Assembly: GCA_011009095.1 (NCBI GenBank)
Contig: VTPC01000629.1
Location: forward strand, 21,738-85,737
Direction of reading: 5' to 3'
Length of the DNA stretch: 64,000 nucleotides
Source: Ignelater luminosus
Taxonomy: Eukaryota > Arthropoda > Insecta > Coleoptera > Elateridae
Part shown: piece after piece, positions 11,118-22,366 of the stretch
How the letters are laid out: each line of letters starts with the position of its first letter
How positions within the stretch are numbered: the first letter of the stretch is position 1
Program-made: the position numbers and the translations under genes
The notes under the pieces: model-generated
Told to the model about the DNA's origin: nothing
Seen by the model: the letters and a program-made list of their open reading frames with translations, nothing else
The model's database searches: none

Positions 11118-12610
11118 TATAAGGTTACTTTATGAATTTAGAAGCCCTGGAGACGGATTTCACCGTAAATGTGTGAATCTAACGATGCTTCTGTGCTTGA
11201 TGACAATGCACACACAGTACACTTCTTGAACTGATCAGGGCAAGGACTGATAACTATCATCCCTCAACACTTCTACAATATTTACAATTGTACAGTTAAT
11301 ACCTATGGTGGATACTGCTTTCATTTTATAATCTTTTTTAAGTTCTATATTTTGACATGATCTAGGAGACACGATTTTCTACAGGACTCTATAAAAAAAT
11401 TAATGATACTTATTCTGCAAAACTTTTCCAGTTCAAAGTTGATATCGTATAAGTTCCGAAGATGCCGAGTAAGTATAATAGATAGAATACGTAAATATAA
11501 CAGTTTTCTTGTATTTTAAAACTTTTTGTTTTAGCCTTTCTTAACGATATTAACTTTAATGGATTTAATTTAAGTTCAGAACTAGTGAATTCTTTAAGCT
11601 AATCAGACTTTAGAATTGCTGAATATAAGAAAAACTATCCGAAAAGAACAATGTGTAACGTTATTCACTTACTTCGAATAAGAAACGCTATTGGTGCATT
11701 TTTAAAAGCCGAGTTTTAGACATTTTAAAAATATGAACAAGCAACAGCATTGTAACCATGTCTCATTGCCTTTAAAAGTAAGCTAAATTTATGGCCGTAA
11801 TAAAAATGTACGAACGTATTATTACGTGTAAACATGTATCAATCCCTTTTTTCCAAATAAATATTTGCCCTGCCTTGTTATAACACAGAAATAATGTCCT
11901 TGTAAAACTTGAAAGAAAGAAAAACTGAATTCTTGCTTGTATCTTTTATGATAAACTATTGGAATTTATTTCGCGTAAACATTATTAATTACATGAAAAT
12001 CAGATGGAAAGCTAAGAACAGAGTAATAAATAACATGGTTTGTTTATAAAGAAATTTATAAATGCAGAACGATCTTTTGTCTAAATACGTAAAATAGTCG
12101 TACTTTTGTAAACTCATGAATTTATTCATGAAGATGTCCAGACCTTAGACAATATTGTGTTTTATGTAGTGCAAAAACAAAAGGACCTCGCCGTTACCCT
12201 ACTTCTTTATGCAAATCGAAATTTTACAGTTGCATTTTAAGATATTAGTTTTATTAAAGCGTTGTTTCGTTTCCGGCAATTTCGAATATTTTTATAGTTT
12301 ATTGCCCATTATAAAATGTTGATAAATTGTGTAAAACATCAAGAATTTCTCTGTATGTATTAAGTATATCTATAGTATGTGCATACATAAACATAAAACT
12401 CTAGTCTAATTTGTTTTGTGCGAACGAACAGCATACTAAATTAGCTTTTGTAAGGTTTAATGCTGCTGAAAATCGACAAAAAAGTAATTAAGCAGTTCAT
12501 TTATTAAGATTGATTGATCGTAAAGGTAGTTCCCCTGTTTAGTACCGAAATTAGTAGTTGAGTAATCAATTATAGTTTTGAATTTTTATTAGTTGTAGCT
12601 GAACCAGCTA
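11118..12610. other. AT-rich non-coding stretch
   Basis: No coding sequence, RNA gene or strong repeat recognised. At 12611 a CACTGTAAAAAG motif begins that matches, inverted, the end at 18635. Confidence 0.55.
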
Positions 12611-12879
12611 CACTGTAAAAAGTTGGGAATTTTACATAGAAATCTAGTAAATACACGTATTAATAAATACGTTTTCTTTTTCAAACTTACTGATTGATGC
12701 TAGTTATTTGTTTTCTAAATGCATACAGTGTGGCTCATTTTTTGTTCTGTAAGTTATAATATTCTTTACCTTACCAGTTTTAAGAGTAAAATATTTCATT
12801 CAATACCTATCCTGGTCTGTTTTATCGTCACAAATCGGGATTTTTATTATTTTGAAAAATACATGATTTGTCTTATTAG

Positions 12880-13150
12880 GACATCTGGTATCAACAAAGA
12901 TGGGGCACCTCTTCATTCTGGGGCAGAAGTGCGTCTGTTTCTTGCTCTTAGCTACATGGCCTAGTGGATAATAGAACGACGAGGACCAATTGAATGACCT
13001 GATAGATCACCAGACTTAATCCCTTTAGATTCTTTTTGGGGCATCTCTTAAAATCAACAGTTTACATTAATAGATCTAACAATTAATGCCAAAAAATCGT
13101 TCCACAAATGTTCCAACGTGCAGTGCAAAGCGTCCGTACACGAATAGGGC
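12880..13150 (+). pseudogene. Mariner-like (DUF4817-type) transposase, C-terminal fragment
   Basis: Plus-strand translation gives KDGAPLHSGAEVRLFLA, then, after a stop, RRGPIEWPDRSPDLIPLD. This is the pair of motifs (QQDGAP and WPxRSPDLTPLDFFLWG) around the second and third catalytic acidic residues of a Tc1/mariner-type transposase family that often carries an N-terminal DUF4817-like helix-turn-helix. The first Gln of QQDGAP is altered, the FFLWG motif is degraded to SFWGIS, and stops follow. Only the last third of the gene is recognisable. It is a relic, distinct in sequence from the two mariners at 10.1 and 21.1 kb. Confidence 0.75.
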
Positions 13151-13915
13151 AATGCTAAATGGTAAACAATTTGAACATTTGTGTTAAACTCTATGAATGA
13201 TTTTGTTTGTTAATTTTTTAATTTTCAGTGTTATTTTTATTGAAAACAAACGTTGATGTTATTAAACTTAATAAGTGTTTTTCTCAAAAAAGTGAAGAAG
13301 TCGAAATCTATAAAAAAAAATAATGTTGTAATTTACAAAAAATGATGATGAAGAGAGAGTGAGTGAGAGAGAGGCAGAACTGGAAACTTCACATAGATTT
13401 GTAGTATCAAAACTAGATCTAGCTAGATACCAAGAAAAAGGTGAAATGAAAAAGATAAATAAACTAGGTCAATCCGAGTGAATAGAAAAGTACCAATTTG
13501 GTTTTGTATGGAAAATTGATGGGTATCAATTATAAATCAACATAGGGTATACGTATGTAGAACGAACAGAAGTAGACTAGTAAAGAAAGTAATGTAAGCA
13601 AAAAAAAAATGTTAAGAAAAGATCTTGCTCTACGACAAGCCTTATGACAGCATTGTGGTACACCACCTCACAACAGTCAAGCCCTTAGGGCATTTCTAAA
13701 CGAAAATTTCCACGATAGGTGAATTGGCAACACAGAAGACTACATTATTGGTCATCAAAATCGCCAGAACTCACAATTTAGATTTCTTAATTTGCGAATT
13801 TATAAACAATATTGTGTATTTAGATCAGTCGGATAAAGTTGAGGAACTGAAAGCAAAAACTAGAAAGGTAGTTCAACGAATAACTTTTTGTATATTAAAA
13901 GCAAACTTGGAGTAC
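13151..13915. other. AT-rich non-coding stretch
   Basis: Apart from a short GA-rich run near 13345-13375, nothing recognisable is present. A 74-codon plus-strand frame at 13724-13948 has no domain I know and runs across the CACTGTAAAAA motif at 13916. Confidence 0.5.
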
Positions 13916-15388
13916 ACTGTAAAAAATCGATGGAAAAATACACTATAAATTATTTATTTTTACGTGAGAAATACTGTAAAAATATCATTGGATGTAATGT
14001 TACATAAATTTTATTGTAAATGTATTACCTTACTGTAATTCTACTGTAGGTACGTAATATTGCGTGTAAATCTGAAGTAAAAATCCAGAAATTAAATGAA
14101 CTTTCACGAAGTACTAGGAATTTTGTAACACAATCTGTAAATTTACATTGTCTAATTTAAAGTTAAATTGTCTATGTGTATTTTTTAAGAGCATGTACAT
14201 AGGTACGTAGTACAAAGTAATAGTTTATTGTAACGTAACGTATGGGTTACTTCATACGCGAATTTGATTCATTCCTATTTAATACATTTTATGCCTTTTA
14301 ATCTTTCGTTAGTTTTCTCTTTAGTAATAATATTAAGTAATACTTATTTCTTTTTTCCTGGAATAGCATAATAAAATAATACACAGCGAGCGAAATGTGG
14401 GATTCCCCGAAAGTTCTTCGATGTATTACGATGAATTAATTGACGATTTCACTCGCCAACGGCGCAATGTTGGTTAATTCAAATGTGCGCGGGGGACTGC
14501 AGCGTCAATTCGAATTTCCATTTTAAATATTTTAGGCGCAAAATATTTTAAAAACATAAAATATCCTTAAAATTTAATGACCATTCAAAGATGTCACTGT
14601 TTAACCTAATCTTTTGATATTGTGCCAAGTTAAAAAAAAAGTGTTTAAGCTTTAATTTTATTAAGTTTAAATGTATAGGTCCAATAAGTAAAAATTATTT
14701 TTTTCGTTTGTAGCGCTCGGATGTAATATTTTTAATTTTGAAAATTTTTTTATCAAAAATTTAATCTTTTCAAATTACTTTTTCTGCTATTTATTTATTT
14801 ATCTAAAACAAGTACAAACAGGTCTGATATGGGATAGTGTGCTAACAACTGTTATTTAGATGATACAATTACAAACTTTCTTATTTAAGTATGTTTGTAA
14901 GTAAACGAGATTGTGGATAAGATCATTTTTGTTTTATTACTGTCTTATATTTAAAAGTAAATCCTAGTCGATCCAATATAATGGATCATTTACAGACGTG
15001 GCTTTAATTCTTCATATATACTTAATATGCCATATGAACCCAAAGTCTTTAGTATTTTGAACGTTTTTTAATGCATCGTTAAAACAGTACAGAAGCCAAA
15101 GTATATGAAAAAATTAATTGCTCACAAATTATTTACTTATTTTCATTGTATATACTTTCATGAGACTGTTTCAGGTTACTTTCCAGAATATTTTTATGTT
15201 AATCGTTAGCTTGCTAATTTGATATGAAAATTAGAAATTTGCAACCACTTTACTGATTATGGTTATTAAATGACATGCAGTTAAACATAATGTGCTCAAC
15301 TGCTGCACAAACAAAAATAATTTAATTAAAAACTAATGCTGTACGTTGATTAAAATTTTACTTACCAATAATCAAACTGGCACCAACT

Positions 15389-17473
15389 ATGTCAGTACTG
15401 TTCAAAGTGTGGAACATTACCCGTCAAAAGAAGGTTTTTGTAGTACTCAACTCTGACCACCAACAGCTGTATGTTAATTTGGTCTTGAAAGGTATTGTCG
15501 AATTTTTACTTACAAGCACTTGATATTAAACAATTCTTTTATAGTATCAGAAAAATTAGAATTGGATGGAAGTACTTTAGTACTTGAATCCGACGGTACT
15601 ATTATAGATGACGATGATGTTCTAAGGCATTTAAAAAAAGAAACACTAATTTTACTCGAAAAAGACCAAAAATGTCTGGTTTGAACTTATCCACTTATTC
15701 AACTGATACTAACTTATCAACTTGTTCAACGGAAACTAGATACAGTAATAATACTATTTCAAGTCTAGTTGAGTCCAGTGACAATAGCAGTTGCCAGTTG
15801 CCATATTTAAATGAGGTTACCTCAGCAACAGTTTTTGAAAATAGCCGGAACCATTTTAACATTCCATGGTATTCTTTCAATAAAAGTATTTTAGAAGATT
15901 GTAAACGCGGAAGAAGAAATCCCCAAACAATCGCTACTATTGTTCATGCTGTTGTTGACCGTGACAGAGAAATAAAGGTTCACGTTCCAACTAAAGTATT
16001 CAAACTCGTTGCAAATAAAATGGTAAATCAGTATCCAAGTATGTTCCAGGATGTAGATGAAGATATGATTTTGGGTGATGGTTCTCACACTATCACCCAA
16101 AAGCTCATTGAAAGAAACAATTACTTAAACAGACCCCACAAAAGAGGTTTTTTAACTGAAACTGTAGATGTTTCGCCGCAACAGAAACGAAAGATGTTGG
16201 CACGTAAAGCAGGTGAGTTAAAAACTTCTTGTAAATAGTAGGTTTATAACAGGAATAATTTAACTGCACAGTTCTTCAGTTCTAATTTTGATTTTGTGCG
16301 ATACGAGCACAAAACCAAAATTAGAACTACACATTTAAGTAGTGTTCAGTATTGAAAAAAAGATTATAGAGCTGCACAGTTATATCATCCCCTCTGGTTT
16401 AGATCTGTCAACATAATCATAGCAATAGTAGTTGCAACCTGGTGGAGGTTATAGGCACCGGTATGCGCATTGTAAATTTATAGATTATAATTGATTTACA
16501 TAAATAACCATAATAATGAGTTTTTAGGATGCAGCAACTGGCGACCTGAAAACAGTGTATTCCAAGAAGGAGAAGCACCAGAAAATAAAAAACACGCTTT
16601 AAAGACTTATGCAACTCGAGACGGTGGTTTGGATCATAAAATTCTTATATTGTTAGAGGAAACCTATCCAACTCAAAGATTGTTTTTAAATAATTCTAAT
16701 CCCCCAACATTTCAGCAAATAAGAGATGAATGGCCAATTCTTTTAAAAAAATCTGGAGTATATTGGCATTATGAAAAACTTATGGGACATTCTATTCAAA
16801 ATCTTATAACTAATTTTAAAAACAAGGTGGCTCGAATTTTACAATTTCGACTTGACAAAAACTACTTATCAGCCATTCCCGAAGAAGATGTTGAAAAAGA
16901 AATCAAGAGTTTGACCATTACTGGAAAATTTTTCAATGAAGATGTAATCAATTCTTTAATCGTTTTAGATACTCAGGTATAGGTTAACCACAATCTATAT
17001 ATCTACAATATATAACCATTAATAACTTTTCTTTAAGGATGAAAATGCTGGGAAAGCCATTGACAACATGTACCATAATGCTCCATGCATAATTTGGAAA
17101 TTTGGCCAGTTAAAATAAATTATTGTAACACGCGAATGTACTAAATGTTAATATTTTCAGATTGCAATAAAGAACAAGAAACGAATTTGGCGTTTTCGTG
17201 GAAAACCAAATAATCGAACATTTTCACTCCTTTGAAGAGGCATTTAAAGTAATGTTTGCACTCTACTACAACTTCAACTTGTCGTACCCTAAGGAAGCGA
17301 CATTGACCTTAGAATTTTTGCAACGATATGTATTAAAAATAAATCCTGACCAGAGAACCAAAAGTAAAACCAAAGGGAAAAAGCTGCTAAAGTTGTGTTT
17401 ACTTATGAATAAGTTAAAGAACGTGGATTTATTATTCTTTTTTCTTTTTTATTTGCAAAAAAAACCTTTTTAA
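15389..17473 (+). pseudogene. CIDE-N plus SAMD3-like protein gene, five exons, frameshifted
   Basis: Proposed exons are 15389-15491, 15545-16212, 16528-16976, 17038 to about 17113, and 17161-17473. Exon 1 plus the start of exon 2 give about 80 residues with the pattern of a CIDE-N domain: FKVWNITRQKKVFVV, then LVLESDGTIIDDDDVL and LILLEKDQK. In known proteins CIDE-N mediates homotypic assembly (DFF/CAD nucleases, CIDE lipid-droplet proteins). At 15673 the expected Trp codon is one base short. The frame then stops at 15682-15684, while the frame starting SGLNLSTYSTD continues the protein. The rest (KRGRRNPQTIATIV, MVNQYPSMFQD, FNEDVINSL, EHFHSFEEAFKVMF, YPKEATLTLEFLQRY, KINPD) resembles the uncharacterised SAMD3-like family. 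Exon 4/5 also needs a frame change. Splice sites at exons 1-4 are good. This is either a decaying gene or one with sequencing errors. Confidence 0.65.
16278..16328. repeat. Intronic perfect-looking hairpin
   Basis: Two 22-base arms (16278-16299 and 16307-16328) are inverse complements with one mismatch (TTGATTTTGTGC against GCACAAAACCAA) and are separated by a 7-base loop (GATACGA). It lies in the intron between the second and third exons of the CIDE-N/SAMD3-like locus. It could fold in the transcript or be a tiny foldback insertion. Confidence 0.75.
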
Positions 17474-18279
17474 TTATACATTGTATAATAATCACAGGAT
17501 AAGGTATTTATTATATAATGTATATGTATAGTATATGTATATGTATATTTTATTTTTAAAAAACTTTATTCTTTCCAAGCTATAATAAGATGATAATGAA
17601 ACTGTAATACTTCTAATACTACTTAATAAAGTGGATGAAGATAACAATTTGTTTCATTTATGTAAGTTACAAAGTGGTTGATTATATGATTCTAACTTTT
17701 AATAGCTTTGTACATTACAACATCAAAAATTCTGATTTTTCTTGAATTGAAGTGAGATATGAGTTTTGAGTGAGACGGTTGCAATAAACTTATGCAAACT
17801 ACAATTATCTATTTATGTTGTACTTCCAGTTAGCTTTGCAAGTGAGAACACAAGCTGAGATATGCAATGTAAATCAAGTTGTTATTACTTCCATGCAACC
17901 TTTTTACTCAAAATACTTTACTGTTTGGCACTACCCACTTGATACAACTTTCCCTTACAAAGTTCCTTCTATTTGATATAATTTCAGTCATGTTTGTTGC
18001 AAACTTTCAGATAAAAACTATATTTTTGGAAAACTGCCGTTTAGCATATTTTAAAAGTAATTTTTTCTCTTTTCATTGTTTTTGTATATTATGCAATCTC
18101 ATTTAGAAATTTTCCAAGTGCAGTGGTCTTAGACAGAATAATAAGATGGTCTTATACAGTTAGTTAACCAATTACTAGATTAGATGGTATAATATGTACA
18201 AGAACTATTTAAAAGAAGTGATCATTTGCAAAATATGATAAATACCAGTATACAAATTAATTTGTTTCAGCCTACTAAT
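17474..18279. other. AT-rich non-coding stretch
   Basis: The DNA after the last SAMD3-like coding block holds a run of TATATG repeats near 17515-17545 and no recognisable gene. A 75-codon plus frame at 17879-18106 is hydrophobic and Phe/Leu-rich, as random AT-rich frames often are. Confidence 0.5.
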
Positions 18280-18932
18280 GAGCCTGTAAAAATACGTAGA
18301 TAGTATGTAGAAAACCACATACAATCTGATGAACTACAAACATACTATGTGAAAATAAAAAAATAGTATGTAAATTTCAGTACATCATGAGTACAATTAC
18401 TTATGCAGGATGTGTATGGGCATGATGGTTATGTGAAAATCCATACCTGTTGTGTACAAATGCCAAAGTGGTATTTATAAGTACATGGATGGTGTGCAAA
18501 TATGCATTGTGGTTAAGTATGTTTACGGATTTGAAGTGTAATGTTACAACCATCCGTAAATTTACTGTACGAATCATTGGTTACTAAGTTGCCAATGATT
18601 TTCTATGTAAAATTACATAAACCCTTTTTACAGTGTAAATAGTTGAAGCATATTCTTAGTTCTGTAGCTCAGAGGTAAAGTCACAAAGTCACAAAAAGTG
18701 AATTTTTCAGGAGAGCAAAATACAAATAACAATTTCAGTTAATCTCGAATTTTTCCTTAACGGCTCCTTTCTTGTTATTTATTATTTAAACACTTTATTG
18801 AGCAAAAATTACAAAATATACTATTATTATGCCAAATACAAAAAGAAACAAGTTTGGAACATATCAGTAATGAAAAAAAGGCACATAGTCATACTAAACT
18901 ACAAAAACAAAAACTATTCGTTAGTAACATTT

Positions 18933-20801
18933 TCACCGTGTGGCAAGTTTTGATAGAAACTGTGAAACATTTTTGGTATATATTGTAATAAATTTTGAAG
19001 GTTTTTGTATTTTCTTTTCGTTAATGGCCGTTGGTATATTTCTAATAACTGGAATCTCTTTAGGAAAATACGACCTACGAGACGCTTGGTTTAAATCAAG
19101 AACCTCAAAACTCTCCCCATTAAAATCTCTTTTACAAAAAACTTCACCCTGTTGGTCAGAGCAAACTTGAATATAGTAAACTAGCTGGGATATTTTAGAA
19201 TCGGTTCCATTTTCAAGTTTTTTTCGATGTACAAATGGTGCACTGGATCCTTCAATTAAAGTCATAAGATTTGTAAAGTCTGTGATTTCCATGTTAATAA
19301 CAGAAAATGGGTTACTGGTGCTGGCTAATCGAACCAGTTACTACTTTCCTTGCCATTTCTATGAGGGAATGGTCACTCTCTACCTCTAAATGCATATGCC
19401 TTAAAAGATATTTATGACATATAACCTTTACTGTAGAAATTAATTTCAGTATTGCAAAGTACGCTTGCGGTTTTGAGAAGGGTAGTTGTCGGGCCAAATT
19501 TTAATTTCTTCCACTGACGGATCTACAAAAGTTAGTGCCCATTTAAGCAAACAGGAAGCGATTTTGTTGCCATCCCTACCTGCCACATTTTCATCCCACA
19601 TATAGCAAGTTGTTTGATTTCTTGATGTATCTTTAATCGTAGAATAAATGTCCATAATTTTAGTGAATAAAAGCTTTGCGCGTTGGTCAAATTAGGTGTT
19701 GGTAGACATTTTTCAAGATCAACAGTAATTACTTTATGCTTCTTATTCATTTTGAAATTTGCCTTGTCTTGAGATTAAAGGGCATATCGATTGCTGGCCT
19801 CAGTCAGGTCAGCATCGTAATTTTTTTGTACGGAAGTTCTTTCATCATTGAGAGGGACTCTTTTAAGTTTATAAGATACTTGTAACATTGATCATATGCG
19901 TCAGTATCAGGTAGTTTAAAGGAGTAATTGAATTCATTATTAAATGTTGCATAGTATAACCACAATTTAGGTATAGAGTATGGTTTTGCAACATTTCACA
20001 TTTGTAGAGGTCATACATTTTAGAAATGCTCAATGAATTATCAAAGTACCTTTTTGATGATGTTTCTCTGCTATAATGTGATTCTACACTGGGAAATTTT
20101 AAAATGTGCTATCTAATACTATCTCTAACTTCGATTGAAATTTTATTTGGTGGAATCTTTCTTCCACGTTTAGCGGTTTCTACCATACCACCCGTAAGCT
20201 TTTTGGACAAAGTTGTCGAAACAAAAGTTTGTAAAATATCAAGAGTTTTTAAAAAGAAGGTTTGACACACTTGCACTGAAATGCTGTTGGCATTAAAAGA
20301 GAAATATTTGCTTGATTTTGTCCTATTTGCTCTTTCTTCAGTTCTCTAACGTCTTCTTTTAACGTCACGCAAACTCACACAAGAGCCGACAAACTGACGT
20401 TTATGATCTAAATGGTCTAAATATGTTTGGGCTTAATTTTACTTTCTACAATGCTTGCGACGGTATTTGAAAGAGAGCTTCTTTTTGCATTTGTGTCGTC
20501 TAAAAAAATAAATTTCAATTATGTAACGTTTCAAAAGTAATGAATTTAGAATTTTACCTCGTTCAAAATTTTCTGGACTGCCAACAAGACAGGCATCGAC
20601 ATCTTGGGGTGTCCGGGAACCATCTTAAAATAAATGTTGTGATAGATCCAAAGAATTGCAAGACATTTAAAAATACTTTTAGATATCCATAAAAAGTACA
20701 TAATGTTACTACAACTTACCGATTGTTGATACTTGTTCGTCTGTTTCTAGAGGATTAATTGACTCTAAAGCCTTAAAAATCTTTGGAGTCCTAGAAGACA
20801 T
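18933..20801 (-). pseudogene. Transposase-like multi-exon gene (NPPNK / SHYSR / DNxxSQNR family), decayed
   Basis: A minus-strand locus starting ATG at 20801 (MSSRTPKIFKALESI). Exon 1 ends at a GGTAAGT donor (20720). Exon 2 (20623-20558, DGSRTPQDVDACLVG) and exon 3 from 20499 have matching phases. Exon 3 then reads, with frame changes, CQTFFLKTLDIL, KIPPNKISIEVRDSIR, HILKFPSVESHYSRE, ISKMYDLYKCEML, then (19750 and lower) VDLEKCLPTPNLTNAQSFYS, IWPDNYPSQNRK and HMHLEVESDHSLIE. This is a protein family repeated in insects and cnidarians, probably a DDE transposase or a gene derived from one. I cannot name the superfamily with certainty. The usual Cys after DN is Tyr here, and there are at least five stops or frameshifts. 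Confidence 0.7.
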
Positions 20802-21075
20802 TTCACACGGTGTTTTCACAATCACAGTAAAAACGTTACTAAATAATATTATTCCGTTTATAAGAGTTGTCTTACAACTACAAAAATCAACCTGTTAACG
20901 GTCACGTTGCGCTGTACTAAGTTCTTAGGTTGAGGACAAAATTCAGAACTCATAATAATACTACGCCCATTGAGTACTGTTTATTTCTGAGAACAATTGT
21001 GACTTAAGTAGTATTATTTATAAATTACTATTTTGTTAATTTTTTTGATATAAATAATTATAGTTTATTTTTCTA

Positions 21076-22364
21076 CGAGGGTGGTCTGAAAAGTTTCCGA
21101 CCTCAACGTGAAGATGGCAGCACTCGTAAATAAAAGCTACTGAATTTCGTTGTTCATCTGTTGACAGTTACTCACCAAAGTTTCAGCCATTTTGGACGCG
21201 CAGTTTTTATGTAACAGTCGTTTGAGTGAGTTGATGTGAGTTTTTTGTGAAAATGGACAAAATCGAGTATCGAGCTGTCATTAAATATTTGTTTTTGAAA
21301 GGCAATACGCCTTCGCAAATAAAAGATGAGTTAGATTCTGTGTATGGGGACTCTGCACCATCATTTACCACAGTGAAAGTTTGGGCTGCTGGATTTAAAC
21401 GTGGCCGTAAGAGCTTGGGAGAAGATGAACGTTCGGGACGTCCAAAAACTGCAACTACCGACGAAAACATCGCCAAAGTTCACCAAATGGTGCTAGACGA
21501 CGCCGAATTAAAGTGAGAGAGATAGCAGAGGTTATGAACATGTCAAAAGAACCTGTTTGTCACATATTAAATCAACATTTAGGCATGAGAAAGCTGTCCG
21601 CGCGTTGGGTGCCGCGTTTGCTCAGGTTAGACCAAAAACGTGTTCGAATGAATATTTCCAACGCTCTTTTGGCGCAGTTTAGGCGAAATAAATCCGAGTT
21701 TTGGCGCCGATTAATTACTGTAGATGAAACTTGGATACACCATTATACGCCCGAAACAAGAATACAGTCCAAACAGTGGACTGCAAAGGGGGAACCGGCT
21801 CCAAAAGAAGCAAAAACTGTTTTTTCGGCTGGGAAAGTGATGGCGACTGTTTTCTGGGATAGTCATGGAGTTATTTTAATCGATTATCTTCAAAAAGGAA
21901 AAACCATTACAGGAGCATACTATGCATCATTACTTGACAAGCTGAAGGCAGAACTTGCGAAAAAACGGCCACATTTGCAGAAAAAGAAAATCCTGTTTCA
22001 CCAAGACAACGCACCGTCTCACACCTCAGCGGTTGCCATGGCGAAAATCCACGAATTACGGTTTGAACTGCTTGACCATCCGCCTTACTCACCAGATTTA
22101 GCCCCAAGCGACTTCCTTTTGTTCCCTCATCTAAAAATTGCGCTCGGAGGACAAAGATTTTCCTCAAATGAAGAGGCAATCACCTTCGTGAACAATTATT
22201 TTGCAGAGAAAAATGCCGAGTACTATTAGGACGGGTTACAGAGATGGGAGCATCGCTGGGAGAAGTGTGTAGAGTTACAAGGAAACTATGTTGAAAAATA
22301 AAAAAAAATTCAGAAAAAATGTCTTGTATCTTTGTTAGGTCGGAAACTTTTCAGACCACCCTCG
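21076..22364 (+). mobile_element. Mariner element, almost intact
   Basis: A 1,289-base element with 28-bp inverted repeats that match exactly (21076-21103, starting CGAGGGTGGTCTGAAAAGTT, and 22337-22364), flanked by TA on both sides (21074-21075 and 22365-22366). Size and ends are those of a full-length mariner. It is a different family from the one at 10.1 kb, judging by the ends and the transposase. Confidence 0.95.
21253..22301 (+). pseudogene. Mariner transposase, near full length with one frameshift and one stop
   Basis: Starts MDKIEYRAVIKYLFL at 21253 and can be followed to GNYVEK and TAA at 22301. Counting across the breaks gives about 349 codons, the normal mariner length. The N-terminal helix-turn-helix (VYGDSAPSFTTVKVW, FKRGRKSLGEDERSGRP) and linker (WVPRLL) are present. 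The DD34D catalytic residues are all visible: VDETWIHHY, HQDNAPSHT and YSPDLAPSD. Only two lesions are seen. One is a one-base loss near 21505 that changes frame between VLDD and IKVREIAEV. The other is a TAG at 22227-22229, after NAEYY, about 24 codons before the end. The enzyme excises and inserts the element at TA sites. Confidence 0.93.
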
Positions 22365-22366
22365 TA

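Larger units (their letters stand above)
13916..18635. mobile_element. Candidate CACTG-ended DNA transposon enclosing the CIDE-N/SAMD3-like gene
   Basis: The plus strand reads CACTGTAAAAA at 13916 and its inverse TTTTTACAGTG ends at 18635. A third, outer copy (CACTGTAAAAAG at 12611) shares a longer inverted match with the right end, including TTTTACATAGAAA. Inside each end lie about 300 bases rich in TGTAA/TACAT/TACGTAA motifs (13916-14240 and 18280-18635). Short CACTG termini with subterminal repeats are the layout of CACTA/EnSpm-type (CMC) elements. All three ends are flanked by TA, but no convincing 2-3 bp duplication beyond that was found, and no transposase of this class is inside. The identification is an inference. 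The true left end could be either 12611 or 13916. Confidence 0.45.

Noticed and set aside
13345..13375. GA-rich run as a polypurine tract or promoter
   Set aside because: No LTR or gene lies next to it; simple-sequence DNA is sufficient explanation.
18661..18735. tRNA-like A-box (TGTAGCTCAGAGGTAAAG)
   Set aside because: No B-box (GGTTCGAATCC), acceptor stem or cloverleaf follows; at most a worn SINE head or chance.
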